This document shows, in pieces, positions 22,201 through 29,339 of a stretch of 64,000 nucleotides of DNA; within the stretch, counting starts at the first letter, position 1, and each line of letters opens with the position of its first letter. Below the pieces are notes generated by a model. That model was not told the origin of the DNA. It searched no databases and saw only the letters and a list, made by a program, of their open reading frames with translations. Origin of the DNA: Agapetus fuscipes (Eukaryota > Arthropoda > Insecta > Trichoptera > Glossosomatidae); assembly GCA_951799405.1 (NCBI GenBank), contig OX637337.1, forward strand, positions 14,072,347-14,136,346, written 5' to 3'. The position numbers and the translations under genes were made by a program.

Positions 22201-25200
22201 GTAAAATAACTAATACATTTTTCTCTTCAGTGACGAGTATTTAAGTGAGTAAAAAAATTGTTGAAAACCTAATGGATATAAAATCTAGTTATGGAATGTG
22301 CGTATAATATATTTTTTTAAGTAGTATTGTTGTGATTTACTTGTTTTTATATGAAACAACAAGTGAAAACATGTCGCACGTTTAATAATAAAGAGCAATA
22401 ACTCAAAAAACATGAATGTTGGGAAAACGCGTTTGAAGTTCAGACACCCAGTACAACTTGTATGGGATGAAAAAGGCGGCCGATGTCTTATCTCGGTCAT
22501 ATTCGTCCAAATTGAACGGCTGTCGCATTCTACGCATTCTTCTCGCATTGTTCTTGCGTTTTATTACAAAATCTCGATTATCCCAAATTTCGAGCTATTT
22601 CTCTTTATTATTAAACGTGCGATGTGTTGAAAGTTTGTGATTTGTGTTCCTGGATAACTAATGAAGATACTTTTTTATAAATTTTGAAGTTTCATCAAGT
22701 AATTAAGGTAGGAAATCAATTTATGTGTACAAAAATAACCTCAAAAAAGTATTCCGTTCTGGCGGTGCGTATGTAGCAAATAAATTCCGAATCGAAACGG
22801 TTAAACTTGATTTTCTTCATCACTGTAACTCTTTTGCTAAAACCATAAACTGTAAGAAACAAAAATGGCAGATTTTGGGGGAAATCACTCTTTAATATTT
22901 TCCGTAAACTTTACTTTTCTCAAGTTTTGCAACTCATACTAAGGGTACTGCAAACCAATCATCATTACTTGTATTTTCAAATTATATATATGTACCTGAT
23001 AATGGTTTAAGGATTGAAGACTTTTATAATTTTTTACATATTCTCCATTTACATATATTATATTTACTAATATCCAGCTTTACATTCCGTCTCACAGAAC
23101 AAACTCATACGGGAACTCCTTCCTCCTGAGAGCTTCACCATTGTACAATGAAACAGTTGGTGAATTGGACATTTTTTACCTGTCAACCAACACCTTCAAA
23201 AAGTTAGCGACGGCCAAACTTTGCCCTTAAATCTCGATCGATGATCACCTGCTGGTTGACATTTATTTATTATGTATGTCTTTAATATTAAAATTGTAAT
23301 TAAATTAAATTTACTTTCTCAATATTTTTTTTTGCTATGAAATATATCACTATTGTAAGGGTGTGAGTAGGTCTATTGATTGTAAATTTTATCCAATTTT
23401 TATAAAATTCTGTAAAGTTTATTTAATATAAAGGTAAATGTGCACATCTATTTTTATTTTTTATTTTTTTATTCTTATTTTTTATTTTATTTATTACTTT
23501 AATTATTAATATGAGTGTAACTGTTGTATTATGTTGTTGTTTTATCATAGTATATTTTAATATCAACATGTAATTGGAGCAATACCCTATATTATTATCT
23601 TTTTCTTATAACATAAATATCGTATCCATTATTGTATTGTTCTGTTTGTTGAATAAAAAATCTTTAAAAAAAAAAAATAACATAAAAAAAATAAAAGACA
23701 ATGTAACTATCTCTATAATCTATAATCTGAGTTGCAAAGATATATTCACATTTAAGTCTCATGTTTTATGCATGCCTATAAGTTTGCGTTAACACATACA
23801 GCATGCGTGCTTACAAAATAAACCAATCCTCACATGAACATAAACCTTGCAACTCCTGCCGCCTCTCCCAAGTAAATAAAATGTTTTTTTTTTCTTTAAA
23901 TCTCTTTCAAAATACATAAATGTTTTATTTGTAGATTTTCTGTCTGCTGACATTTCGCTTTCACAAGCAGAAAGTATTTTCAAGACTGGTTTTCAAAGCG
24001 ACGAGGCAGTCTTTGCATCTATTTACTGTTGAACACGGTCTAATCTAGTTTGTAGCATTCATACATACTACACGGCTCACCTGCCAATCGGATCTGTCAT
24101 CTACAGCCCTGTCAAACACCACAGAATACTTAATAATGAAATAAAATATTATGTTCCTTGCTTTCTCCACCTTTTGTTTCAAAATTCAATAACTGAACAT
24201 GCCACTGTCGCCATTCTGCTAGGAGCCATCCTATCCTTGAATATCTCTTTCAATTCATTCATATACATCACCTTTTTCATAATTTCACCAATCTGAACCA
24301 GCCACACTTTTCTTGGTCTTCCCTTTTCTCTTTTCCCTTATATCTGCACTTACATACACTGTGAAAGTCTTTCATCATCCATTCTTTCTACATGTGAAAC
24401 CATCTCATCACATTATTTTGTACTTTTACATCCTATTTCAACCTGCATTTGCCTTTCCCCATTCATTCTGAACTCTATTTTTCCTATCATACTCCTCAAG
24501 TGTTGCATTTCCACTGTACATGCTTTACTCATATACCGTTATGTTTTACAATTATTCCATTTTTCTTTCAAAATTCACAAATTCACCAACTTAGATACCA
24601 ATAGAGGTCAATAGCAAAAAACTATAGCACAATAAACATTTATAAAAGAAGTGTCTTTGGCTGGCGTTGCCCGACATGGGGAGTAATGCCGGTCAGCACG
24701 ATGACAATACCAGTCAGGCTTTTAGGGACACAATCGCATATGTAACCTTTGGATGATTCACAGCTCAAGCATTAAGCATGAGCTCAAAGCCCACACTGAA
24801 CACACCTGTACCAAAGTTCATTGTTCTGGCCATAATTGTTGCATAGCATACATTTATTCTAAATTATTGTCACTGCATGCGTCTGTCATGACGAACTTTC
24901 ATAAAACTTTCTTGCACTTGGTGGAAATTCTAAATGCAGTATGGACTGTATGGTGCACTTCTGTGTCTTATTAAATTACCTGCATAATATCGCATTGAAA
25001 TTATGACGCTCTGTACTGTCTGTAGCCCGGTCAGGTAACATCACAAATACTCTCCAAATTTCAAATATTCTGAGTCCATTCCTAACGTTGATCTAAATAA
25101 AATATATAGATGGAGCATTAGCGTAGGTATATATCCGACCCACATCATGTATGCCCTTAATGATAGTGTATGCCCCATTAACAATCAGTTGTTTACCAAG

Positions 25201-28200
25201 CGTCGGCAAGGAAATATCGAGGTACCTACATGTACTTAAATTGAAGACAAATATCATGCGAAGATAGCCAAGACAGTTCCATCAAATTTTCAAATTTCCC
25301 CATATAATAGAAATAGGTTAATTTAATGAAATAAAACTCATGATAAGCGCGTGACGAATTATTACAAACAAAAGAATACAGTAAAAAACCACAAAATATA
25401 AATAAAAAAACTTAGTTCTTCATACTTATACCCATTATTTGACGATAGATTTTTTTTCTTATATTAGACGCATTAATCGTATTTTTTAAGGTTTATTTAG
25501 ATATAAATACAAAAGAAATAAAGATGTTAAAATGTAAATAAGCATTTAAGACAACTTTCAGAGATGCTCCTTTAAAATAACGAAGAAAAAATCTGCAGAT
25601 ATTCATATATTTTCAAAAAATACTCTATTACATAAAATTAAGATAAAGGTGCTAATACGTCTTTTTTTGTTTAAGTTTTTTTTAAGTTCTTACACAGCCT
25701 TAAATATAATGCACTGAAAAATTTAAAAATAAAAATATATTTGTATTAAGTTATTTTTCCTTACATTTTGGGAAACGTATGTTGTGAGACGTCAGCCCTC
25801 AGCTGTCACCTGTTAGGTTTTCTTCACTCTGGGCGTCCTTTTTGACACCAGGGACGCACTAACAACTTAGATATTTTCAGTGACAAAAAAAATGACGCTT
25901 AATGTGATACACATACAGTCTCAGTGAACATTAACGAAAGTATGTATAGATTTGTTTATGTGAAAAAGTAATGAATGAAATCAGTGTTATTAAAAAATCC
26001 ACAACATTTCTGAAATTCTCGGGAAAAAATTGTGGCGCTTTTGTTAATTTTAGATTATTTTTAATGTTAGTGAGCATGCAGCATGTGTTAGCGTCAACTT
26101 ACAGGTGTCTGCTTGTATAATATTTTCTCGCTTGTATAATTTTTCGCCACTTACGATGATTATTGATGTATTGTAAGAATTATGTAAATATAATATGGCA
26201 CATTTTTATTCCATTCTCAAGTCTTAACCGAACAGTGAAAAATGTAAGTCACTGTGATTAAATTATTTATAATTTCAATAAATATACTTTGCTTACAAAA
26301 AATAACTTTTATGTATTTTTTTAATGTGGCTGCCTGAGTACGGCCCCTGACGTTGTCATGGAGATCATGAAAGAGACGGAAACATAACAAAATTTATAAT
26401 GTTTCTTTCTCTTTCTTTCATTATGTGCCTACAATTTTGTGGCACAACCGTTTGTATAGGAAAACACTCACACGCTCCATCTATGTATATTATTTATATC
26501 GATGATTCCAAAAGAATGAGGTTGGAACATTTTTGAATTTGGAACTTTAAAAGCAGTCTTGTATGGAAGCGCCGTCCCTAGCAACCAATAACAAAATATT
26601 TGTATACCTTTTCCCTAGCAACCAGGCTAGAGGACGACACAATATTGTCCATGCCAATTCACGTGCAGACCTCATTCGTCAATACATTAATTATTAATTG
26701 CAGCAGGAGCTCTGAGAGTGACATTAAAACTGATTACACATAATGTTACCTTGTGGGTTGGCATCAGAGATCAGGAGGTTGGTGACTGTTATGAAGTGGG
26801 CCTTCTCCGATGTAAAGGTGATGGTCTTTCTCTGTTTCCCAGAGCCTCTGGTCTCCATCCAACGGCATTTAGTGTTGCCAAAGATTATCAATGTTAGCCC
26901 TGAAAAAAAAAAATTGCCAACCTTTGCGCATTATAATTATAATCAAAATTAGACATTTAAGTGCTAAGGACAACTTATAAAATGCCATTTTGTGAATCCA
27001 CTGCAAGGGTATTAAATGTTATTGTGTACTGTAATTTCACTATCACACCATTCAGTAAGTGTGGTTTTTTTATTTATTTTTACCCTCATAATGGGAGGGG
27101 AATTGATTAATGTGGAATACTTTTCAGTAAACCACACATATGTTATTTTTACATACATATTCTGAAATTAAACTTATTTTTTACACTACACACTATAATT
27201 TTTATATTCAACCAAATATGTTGATATTTTATCTTAAAATTGTGTGTGAAACATCGGTTTATTGAACAGAAATGTGTACTGAGTTTTGCAGAGTATTAAT
27301 ATTTTGTTTTTTTTTTGTCAGAAGTTTTAGTGCCACGGTCTGTTCCCGTAGACCAGTGTTTTTCAACCTTTTTCATGACACGACCCTCCTAGTATCAAAA
27401 AAATATTTCGCGACCCCCCAACGCTTTTTTAATATATTTGATTTAATAATTTTAACTGTTATCGAGTTTTTATTTAAGTCTCACAAATTATATGTAGTAT
27501 AAAAAAACTGAAGTTTTCTCGACCTCTCGCGACCCCCCTACAGAGGCTCCGCGACCCCCCAGGGGGTCGCGACCCACAGGTTGAAAAACGCTGGCGTAGA
27601 CTGTATGCGGGCATGCTGTTGTAGTGCTTGAGTCCTTGCTGCGCCTGCTGAGTGACCCTCCAGGTATCCTTGTGGCCTGGTGCGGTAGCAGGATCAGCTG
27701 AAGTGAGTTGGACATTCTTCAGGTTGCTCCCGAGGATGTTTCTAGAGCTTCCGGGACAATGTCCAGTTGCAGGAAGATCGGAAACTGCAAGGAATGTCGG
27801 AGAAGGGCTGGACAGGCAATCCGTAACTTTTAAGGAAAGCGTGGTCCTAAAAAGGGCCTTTGGAGCTGTGTGGCTTCAGCCAGCGAAGGAACAAGCAATC
27901 CGTAACTACTGAGGAAAGCGTGGTCCTAAAAAAAGCTTTTGGAGTTATGTGACCTCAGCCAGCGAAGGAGATGGTTGTCTCAGCATCTGCTGGTGATAAA
28001 AAGATCTTGAAAGGATCTTGAAGTGTCAGTGAAGTCTCTCGCCATTGAAGAGTAGCTCAATCTGCTACAGTCTTCTTCTTCCCCATGGTTCAGCTGTGTC
28101 TTCTCGATCTAAAAATCTAAATCTAAATCTAAGCTGCAAAGATATGTATCATTTGAGATTCATATTAAATGCATTCCCACAAGCAGACACGCATAATTTC

Positions 28201-29167
28201 GCGCTTACACATGCCGCATGTGGACGCAAAAAACACAACACAACTAAGCTACACATATAGTGTAACTTCTTGCCGCGTTATCCCCGAAGGGATCGCATGT
28301 GGCGAGTTGAACCTATTTATTTTTACAGGTAAGGGGGCCGGCCTTACGCCAACCACTTCAGTTGAAGTGGGAGTTTCCCAGCTCCCGAGGGGGCTGGTAC
28401 TCATTTCTTGTGAAGGCTGAGTAAACCTTGCATGTATTTTATTTCCGGGTTTGAAATAAACAACGAAACGGGAAATCATTTCTGACACCCTCGGTGGGAT
28501 TCGAACCCGAGCTCACGACATGGAATGGAAGCACTCTACCAACTGAGCTATCGACCGGACATACTATATATATTAAGCCCAGGAGATGTCATTTTTGCAA
28601 AAAAGTGAACATCTCAAAATGTCAATTACTGCATTTACAATTAGCAGGGCAGAAATGCTGTGTAATCTGTGTATCGCTCTGCGGTTCTCTTCACTTTGTA
28701 AGTAGGTTTTAGTATGGGCACCAAGGGTTCCCATATCAAATGGACTTGGAGTTATATTGGTACCTACATATTTTTATATCTACGATTATAACAGGTTAGG
28801 TAGGTATTTACCTGCATAGTTAGGTAGGTACTTAAATGCTTCTTGTAAATCTGGGAGTCGGTAAGTGGGCTTTTATGTCGTAGGTTCACATGCGGCATGT
28901 GCAAGCGCGAACTTGTACGTGTCTGCTTGTGAGAATGCATACAATGTGAATCCCCAATGTAACATAGTTTTGCAGCTTAGATTAGATTAGATTAGAAGTA
29001 AGCTACTAGGTATTTACATCTATGTTTTAAATACTTTATTAAACAGAATTACCTAGTTTCTTAGGATGGTCGATTCTGAGTTCTACTCTTCCTGATACCA
29101 CTTCACCAGCGTAGTAAAGTGGTTCGGGCAGTTTACTAAAAATAATTTCACAGTTATTTAACTTCAT
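4598..29167 (-). CDS. ARRDC-A: alpha-arrestin (arrestin domain-containing protein) with PPxY tail, 7 exons
   Basis: Spliced coding sequence: 29167-29053, 26899-26750, 21100-20889, 18758-18576, 13352-13161, 5692-5419, 4707-4598; 1236 nt, 411 aa. Every intron is GT-AG and frame is kept (phases 1,1,0,0,0,1). Residues 1 to about 160 form the arrestin N domain (start MKLNNCEIIFSKL; Y-A-G-E-V-V-S-G-R-V strand; P-P-N-L-P-S-S-F strand). Residues about 165 to 310 form the arrestin C domain (V-T-G-Q-V-I-P; P-G-F-H-T-N-P-V-I; V-T-I-G-T-I strand). A Pro/Ser-rich tail ends in PPPTYDEA at 376-383, a PPxY motif that in this family binds WW domains of NEDD4-type ubiquitin ligases. From family knowledge it is probably a cytosolic or endosomal adaptor for ubiquitination and trafficking of membrane proteins. 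The ATG at 29167 is the first in frame and matches the paralogue start. Introns are packed with transposable elements but all exons are intact. ARRDC2/3/4 or ARRDC1-like assignment is not possible by eye. Confidence 0.9.
4831..4903. repeat. Short tandem repeat, 17-18 bp unit
   Basis: About four copies of TTGATGTGTTATGATTT in intron 6 of ARRDC-A. Confidence 0.75.
5130..5170 (-). ncRNA. Complete minimal hammerhead ribozyme motif
   Basis: Minus strand: GTAC, CTGATGA, stem II hairpin GGAAAC-ATT-GTTTCC, GAAA, ACCGGT palindrome, C as cleavage base, then GTAC. The GTAC pair closes stem I, and the A-CCGG-U segment is the one-base-pair or dimer-type stem III typical of Penelope-like elements. Every invariant core base is present. 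It lies in intron 6 of ARRDC-A and is transcribed with it. Confidence 0.72.
5228..5335 (+). repeat. Repeat F fragment
   Basis: Shares GCAACCAATAACAAAATAT and GCCTTTTCCC with copies at 26.5, 52.8, 54.5 and 54.9 kb. Probably a short non-autonomous element. It ends about 80 bp short of exon 6 of ARRDC-A. Confidence 0.55.
5419..5692 (-). CDS. ARRDC-A exon 6
   Basis: 274 nt after acceptor TTTTCAG. Encodes the final C-domain strand (V-I-H-I-R-V-T-I-G-T-I) and a Pro/Ser-rich linker. Donor TTAC|GTAAGG. Read-through past the donor would give a short unrelated tail, so splicing to 4707 is preferred. Confidence 0.88.
6125..6232 (-). repeat. SINE-C fragment
   Basis: Minus-oriented body of the tRNA-headed SINE-C (AAGGCTGGATGGACC, GGTCTTTGGTAAAG, CAACCCAGCAAAGAG). 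The head is missing. Confidence 0.6.
6232..6478 (+). repeat. SINE-A copy
   Basis: Full length, head TTCCTTGACTTATAGG. It abuts SINE-C on its left and a 6491-type terminal repeat on its right. Confidence 0.75.
6491..6740. repeat. Orphan end related to the 60.9-63.5 kb TIR element
   Basis: Begins ATATCGTCGCTGCA as do both ends of the 171-bp array element, with similar TTATGTGCAC motifs. No inverted partner or array found here, so this is a solo end or a decayed relative. Confidence 0.5.
6835..7030 (-). pseudogene. Degenerate RTE-like LINE fragment
   Basis: ATCCATTCTTTCTATATG and the CATCTCAAGACATTATTTTG block repeat what is seen at 24.15-24.56 kb and, better kept, at 42.87-43.56 kb, where it encodes the L-R-W-F-G-H and E-R-M-N part of a reverse transcriptase C-terminus. 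No open frame is left. Confidence 0.4.
7031..7330. other. 3' flank of the transposase-like gene
   Basis: AT-rich, with several AATAAA on the minus strand around 7200-7220 that could serve the gene ending at 7331. No inverted repeat recognised. Confidence 0.3.
7331..9324 (-). pseudogene. Transposase-like gene (DUF7869-type, DDE/RNase H-like), broken in the middle
   Basis: Two frames in series: 9324-8593 (243 aa) and 8536-7331 (401 aa, opened by TTG rather than ATG). The first ends with a C-K-V-C-R-T-F-F-L-N-S-L block and stops at 8595. The frame after that stop still reads TEEEMSDNDEKNF before a second stop, and the second ORF resumes in another frame with S-H-Y-C-R, R-P-R-K-D-Q-C-D-I-C, L-T-M-D-L-Q-S-F, Y-T-W-H-E-A-D-G-G, I-L-I-S-D-G-C-N-Y-Q-N-R-N and E-K-G-H-T-M-M-E-A-D. 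This series is that of a protein family repeated in many insect genomes and annotated as uncharacterised or DUF7869. D (MDLQ), D (SDGC) and E/D (MEAD) suggest an RNase H-like active site. I infer a transposase copy inactivated by one stop and one frameshift in intron 5 of ARRDC-A, on the same strand. A very short intron at the break is less likely. Superfamily and ends were not established. Confidence 0.65.
9485..9680 (-). pseudogene. RTE-like LINE 3' fragment
   Basis: Parallels 42.88-43.08 kb base for base in patches (ACATACTTCTTTCATTTC, TTTCTCGGTCTTCC), which there encodes the G-R-P-R-K-V end of a reverse transcriptase ORF. Degenerate. Confidence 0.5.
10262..10924 (+). pseudogene. CR1/L2-type LINE reverse transcriptase, C-terminal part
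   Basis: Open for 220 codons to TAG with V-R-L-L-G-V-E-I-D, L-D-Y-C-N-V-I-Y-A-G, Q-N-V-A-A-R-L-I-Y-G-G, H-I-T-P-L-L-E-N-L-H-W-L and A-A-W-N-A-L-P. These are the thumb and C-terminal signatures of CR1/L2-clade non-LTR retrotransposons. The catalytic palm and the endonuclease are absent (5' truncated on insertion). The 3' end runs into AAAAAGGCGCATATAAAT and an ATT-rich tail near 10990. It lies in intron 5 of ARRDC-A, opposite strand. The uninterrupted frame suggests a fairly young insertion. Confidence 0.85.
11043..11125 (-). repeat. SINE-C fragment
   Basis: Diverged body piece (GGAAGGACCTTTCATGACC, AACCAGCAAAGAG) right after the LINE tail. Confidence 0.45.
11400..12379. mobile_element. MITE-980 copy 1 (PIF/Harbinger-like)
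   Basis: 980 bp, ends TGCCCGCTTTCCACTGCG and complement, flanked by TAA on both sides (11397-11399, 12380-12382). GC-rich subterminal GAGCGG and CTCCGC repeats, a direct duplication of about 185 bp in the centre (GTGTGTGACAGCTCGTTG twice), and a second duplication of about 110 bp near the right end. No transposase. The empty site at 56.9 kb confirms the insertion. Confidence 0.88.
12635..12872 (+). repeat. SINE-A copy (variant shared with 57.15 kb)
   Basis: Diverged subfamily with GGTTGACCATCTATGCTG and a single TTAGATTAGATAA tail. The same copy sits in the paralogous block, so it predates the duplication. Confidence 0.7.
12993..13122. repeat. Long imperfect foldback
   Basis: Arms TATGCCACTGC, AGTCTTTGTAACAC and GTGCCAT face their complements. 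About 125 bp overall with a GC-rich loop. Also at 57516-57640. It ends about 40 bp short of the donor side of ARRDC-A exon 5. Confidence 0.7.
13161..13352 (-). CDS. ARRDC-A exon 5
   Basis: 192 nt after acceptor TTTTTCAG, donor AAG|GTAAAA. Encodes the middle of the arrestin C domain, ending KYELK, the same junction residues as in ARRDC-B. Confidence 0.88.
13400..14010. repeat. Unclassified, LINE-like debris
   Basis: Moderately GC-rich, with two diverged copies of a segment of about 75 bp (GCATCCTG-AACAT-TCCA, CAATCTTATAAAGG-TGAAATACTA) at about 13640 and 13885. I see no surviving frame. Confidence 0.3.
14392..14628 (-). repeat. SINE-A copy
   Basis: Full length on minus. The TTAGA tail is decayed (ATCTAATCTATTCTAAG). 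Confidence 0.72.
15391..15942. mobile_element. hAT-type MITE hosting a SINE-A
   Basis: Ends CAGGGGTCGGCAACCT and AGGTTGCTTACCCCTA, with AGAGCC motifs inside both ends, a well-known hAT non-autonomous design. A SINE-A occupies 15455-15690. I could not read a convincing 8-bp target duplication. Confidence 0.65.
15455..15690 (+). repeat. SINE-A copy
   Basis: Head CCTTGACTTATAGGTTGG. Inserted in the hAT MITE, so younger than it. Confidence 0.75.
15976..16190 (+). repeat. SINE-B (tRNA-derived) copy
   Basis: The head resembles a tRNA: A box TAGCTTAGTTGG, decayed B box GAGTTAGAATCCC. The body has TTTCAGTGTTTATTTC, ACCGGCAAGGCTTACTCAGC and CAGGAGCTG. Confidence 0.72.
16011..17225 (+). repeat. Tandem duplication, 657-bp shift
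   Basis: 16011-16667 and 16668-17225 repeat the same SINE-B body, SINE-A 3' half (from GTACACATGCAGCATTTG) and RTE-like 3' end. The copies differ chiefly in the length of the CATA tract. Confidence 0.85.
16532..16636. repeat. (TACA)n microsatellite
   Basis: About 26 uninterrupted units. The sister copy at about 17200-17222 has only five or six. Confidence 0.95.
17283..17317 (-). ncRNA. Degenerate hammerhead-like motif
   Basis: CTGAAGA and stem II (GACTATATTGGTC) are kept, but the GAAA reads AAAA. Probably inactive. Inverted partner of the motif at 18386. Confidence 0.45.
18386..18424 (+). ncRNA. Hammerhead-like motif, cleavage site altered
   Basis: CTGAAGA, stem II GACTATATTGGTC and GAAA intact. 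Stem III is ACGT and the expected U-H cleavage step reads TG, so self-cleavage is doubtful. Confidence 0.5.
18576..18758 (-). CDS. ARRDC-A exon 4
   Basis: 183 nt. I chose the acceptor TTTCAG|ACG over AAG|CTG 12 bp further on, because it has the better tract and makes the length and alignment equal to ARRDC-B exon 4. Donor AAG|GTGCGT. Start of the arrestin C domain. Confidence 0.85.
18971..19106 (-). repeat. SINE-C fragment
   Basis: Body from GATTTATTTGGTGAGCGCTG to ACCTTTGGTGAC on minus. No tRNA head. Confidence 0.6.
19117..19424. mobile_element. piggyBac-type MITE, 308 bp
   Basis: Flanked by TTAA on both sides (19113-19116, 19425-19428). Ends CACATTCGCGGAC and GTCCGCGAACGTG. Inside are three or four repeats of GGCTAT-A-CCGTTTCGTCC and a T run of more than 30. 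TTAA targets are typical of piggyBac and Kolobok. Confidence 0.75.
19652..20190 (+). pseudogene. BED zinc-finger / CGGBP1-like hAT protein remnant
   Basis: 19652-19756 reads KVVMCRFCNATILWERKK and on to GAKHRKN: C-x2-C and a late H as in BED fingers of CGGBP1-like hAT proteins. After the SINE-D insertion, 20100-20170 still reads EAFIKANIPRK before a stop, which matches the segment after the finger in that family. Broken by the SINE, a frameshift and stops. Confidence 0.6.
19758..20010 (+). repeat. SINE-D (tRNA-Ser/Leu-like head) copy
   Basis: A box TAGCCGAGGGGG and intact B box GGGGTTCGATCCCC. The body TTTGACCCTGGTTCAACA and GGCCAGGCAGAGTAG recurs at 60371. Inserted in the hAT coding remnant. 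Confidence 0.65.
20889..21100 (-). CDS. ARRDC-A exon 3
   Basis: 212 nt after acceptor TTTTAG, donor CGT|GTGAGT. Encodes the conserved F-x-F-x-L-P-P-N-L-P-S-S-F block and the Y-K-F-D and D-L-N-L-N-Y-E-Y-R strands. Same length as ARRDC-B exon 3. Confidence 0.9.
21146..21358. mobile_element. piggyBac-type MITE, 213 bp
   Basis: TTAA on both sides (21142-21145, 21359-21362). Ends CACATTGTTTGCGGG and CCCGCATACATAGTG. Located 42 bp upstream of the acceptor side of ARRDC-A exon 3. Confidence 0.7.
21816..22070 (+). repeat. SINE-A copy
   Basis: Full length, with tail TTAGATTAGATTAGATTAGA, the best preserved tail in the window. Confidence 0.82.
22375..22621. mobile_element. MITE-247 copy 1 (4-bp target duplication)
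   Basis: 247 bp, ends CGCACGTTTAATAATAAAGA and complement, TSD ATGT on both sides. Non-coding. Short apparent ORFs on both strands are shadows. Confidence 0.85.
23078..23230 (+). pseudogene. Non-LTR retrotransposon ORF2, last 50 codons
   Basis: Reads HRTNSYGNSFLLRASPLYN, ELDIFYLSTNTFKK and stops with TAA. It is the C-terminal end typical of jockey/R1-like ORF2. An AT-rich 3' UTR and an A-rich run near 23665 follow. 5' truncated. Confidence 0.55.
23231..23710. other. Probable LINE 3' UTR
   Basis: AT-rich sequence after the ORF2 stop, ending in an A-rich tract (about 23660-23700). No gene seen. Confidence 0.4.
23714..23872 (-). repeat. SINE-A fragment
   Basis: Tail and middle on minus (AATCTGAGTTGCAAAGATAT, ACATACAGCATGCGTGC, CTTGCAACTCCTGCCG). 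Head lost. Confidence 0.65.
24150..24560 (-). pseudogene. RTE-like LINE reverse transcriptase remnant
   Basis: Same order of motifs as 42.87-43.56 kb (TTTTCTTGGTCTTCCC, CATTCTTTCTACATGTG, AACTCTATTTTTCC-ATCATACTCCT) but with stops throughout. Confidence 0.5.
24570..26040. other. AT-rich intron sequence of ARRDC-A
   Basis: No gene. A weak inverted similarity (ATAGATGGAGC) links about 25100 and 26470 but is too short to define an element. Confidence 0.3.
26045..26130 (+). repeat. SINE-A fragment
   Basis: GCATGCAGCATGTGTTAGCG and GTGTCTGCTTGT only. Confidence 0.5.
26525..26690 (+). repeat. Repeat F copy
   Basis: TTTTTGAATTTGGAAC, CTAGCAACCAATAACAAAA, CCTTTTCCCTAGCAACC and CAATATTGTCCATG. Same order as at 54.5 and 54.9 kb. 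Confidence 0.65.
26750..26899 (-). CDS. ARRDC-A exon 2
   Basis: 150 nt after acceptor TTTTCAG, donor AAG|GTAACA. Encodes the LIIFGNTKCRWME strand of the arrestin N domain. It corresponds to the 156-nt exon 2 of ARRDC-B. Confidence 0.88.
27354..27593. mobile_element. hAT-type MITE, 240 bp
   Basis: Ends CAGTGTTTTTCAACCT and AGGTTGAAAAACGCTG. Flanks CCGTAGAC and GCGTAGAC are an 8-bp duplication with one change. GACCCCCC tracts near both ends. Confidence 0.8.
27602..28104. repeat. GC-richer unclassified repeat with 81-bp tandem duplication
   Basis: 27809-27887 and 27890-27968 are direct copies (CAATCCGTAACT, GGAAAGCGTGGTCCTAAAAA, CAGCCAGCGAAGGA). Probably a decayed retrotransposon ORF. No family recognised. 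Confidence 0.5.
28105..28235 (-). repeat. SINE-A 3' half
   Basis: Starts with (TCTAAA)n in place of TCTAAT and ends after CACATGCCGCATGTGGAC. Abuts SINE-B. Confidence 0.65.
28249..28563 (-). repeat. SINE-B full-length copy
   Basis: On minus: GTCCGGTCGATAGCTCAG, A box TAGCTCAGTTGG, intact B box GGGTTCGAATCCC, body CCGAGGGTGTCAGAAATG and AAGGCCGGCCCCCTTACC, end AAGAAGTTACACTATATG. It could be taken for a tRNA gene, but the acceptor side does not pair. Confidence 0.8.
28866..28998 (+). repeat. SINE-A 3' half
   Basis: From TTTTATGTCGTAGGTTCACA to four TTAGA units. Ends 55 bp from ARRDC-A exon 1. Confidence 0.72.
29053..29167 (-). CDS. ARRDC-A exon 1
   Basis: 115 nt, start codon at 29167-29165, encoding MKLNNCEIIFSKL and on to PKKL. 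Donor G|GTAATT, phase 1. Exactly the length of ARRDC-B exon 1. Confidence 0.88.
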
Positions 29168-29339
29168 TGTTATTCCTTAACAACTCTCTAAATTGTTAAT
29201 TACAAAACGAAAATTACAAGGGCATTTGATGAGCACCACGCCCATTCTCTCAATTGCATAGTTTAATACGTTTTTATCATTGGTTTTTATTGTTTCAGGC
29301 TAGTGTTAAATTTGACAGAAAAAGTAACAGTTACGATTT

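Larger units (their letters stand above)
21484..22945. mobile_element. Tc1/mariner-like inverted-repeat element, 1.46 kb
   Basis: Terminal arms of 78 bp (21484-21561, 22868-22945) start CCCTTAGTA and share GAGAAAAGTAAAGTTTACGG, flanked by TA. No transposase visible. A SINE-A and a 247-bp MITE lie inside. Confidence 0.75.
21364..23040. mobile_element. Penelope-like arms split by a Tc1/mariner-like element
   Basis: Left part GTGAAAATTCAT and ATTGCACTGTTTATTTTAAA matches the arm at 14.02 kb. The right part after 22946 has ACCTGATAATGG and ATTTTTTACAT in inverted sense. The hammerhead core on the right is decayed. Confidence 0.4.

Noticed and set aside
22412..22640. Short frames shared at 22.4, 35.6 and 43.6 kb
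   Set aside because: They are translations of MITE-247. In the 252-codon frame at 43.75 kb only the part below 43556 is real reverse transcriptase.
25093..26490. 1.4-kb inverted-repeat element
   Set aside because: Only about 11-16 bases match between the ends and no target duplication is visible.
28495..28563. Functional tRNA gene (also heads at 15976, 19758, 41438, 44891, 60371)
   Set aside because: A and B boxes are good, but acceptor stems do not pair and each head continues into a repeated SINE body.
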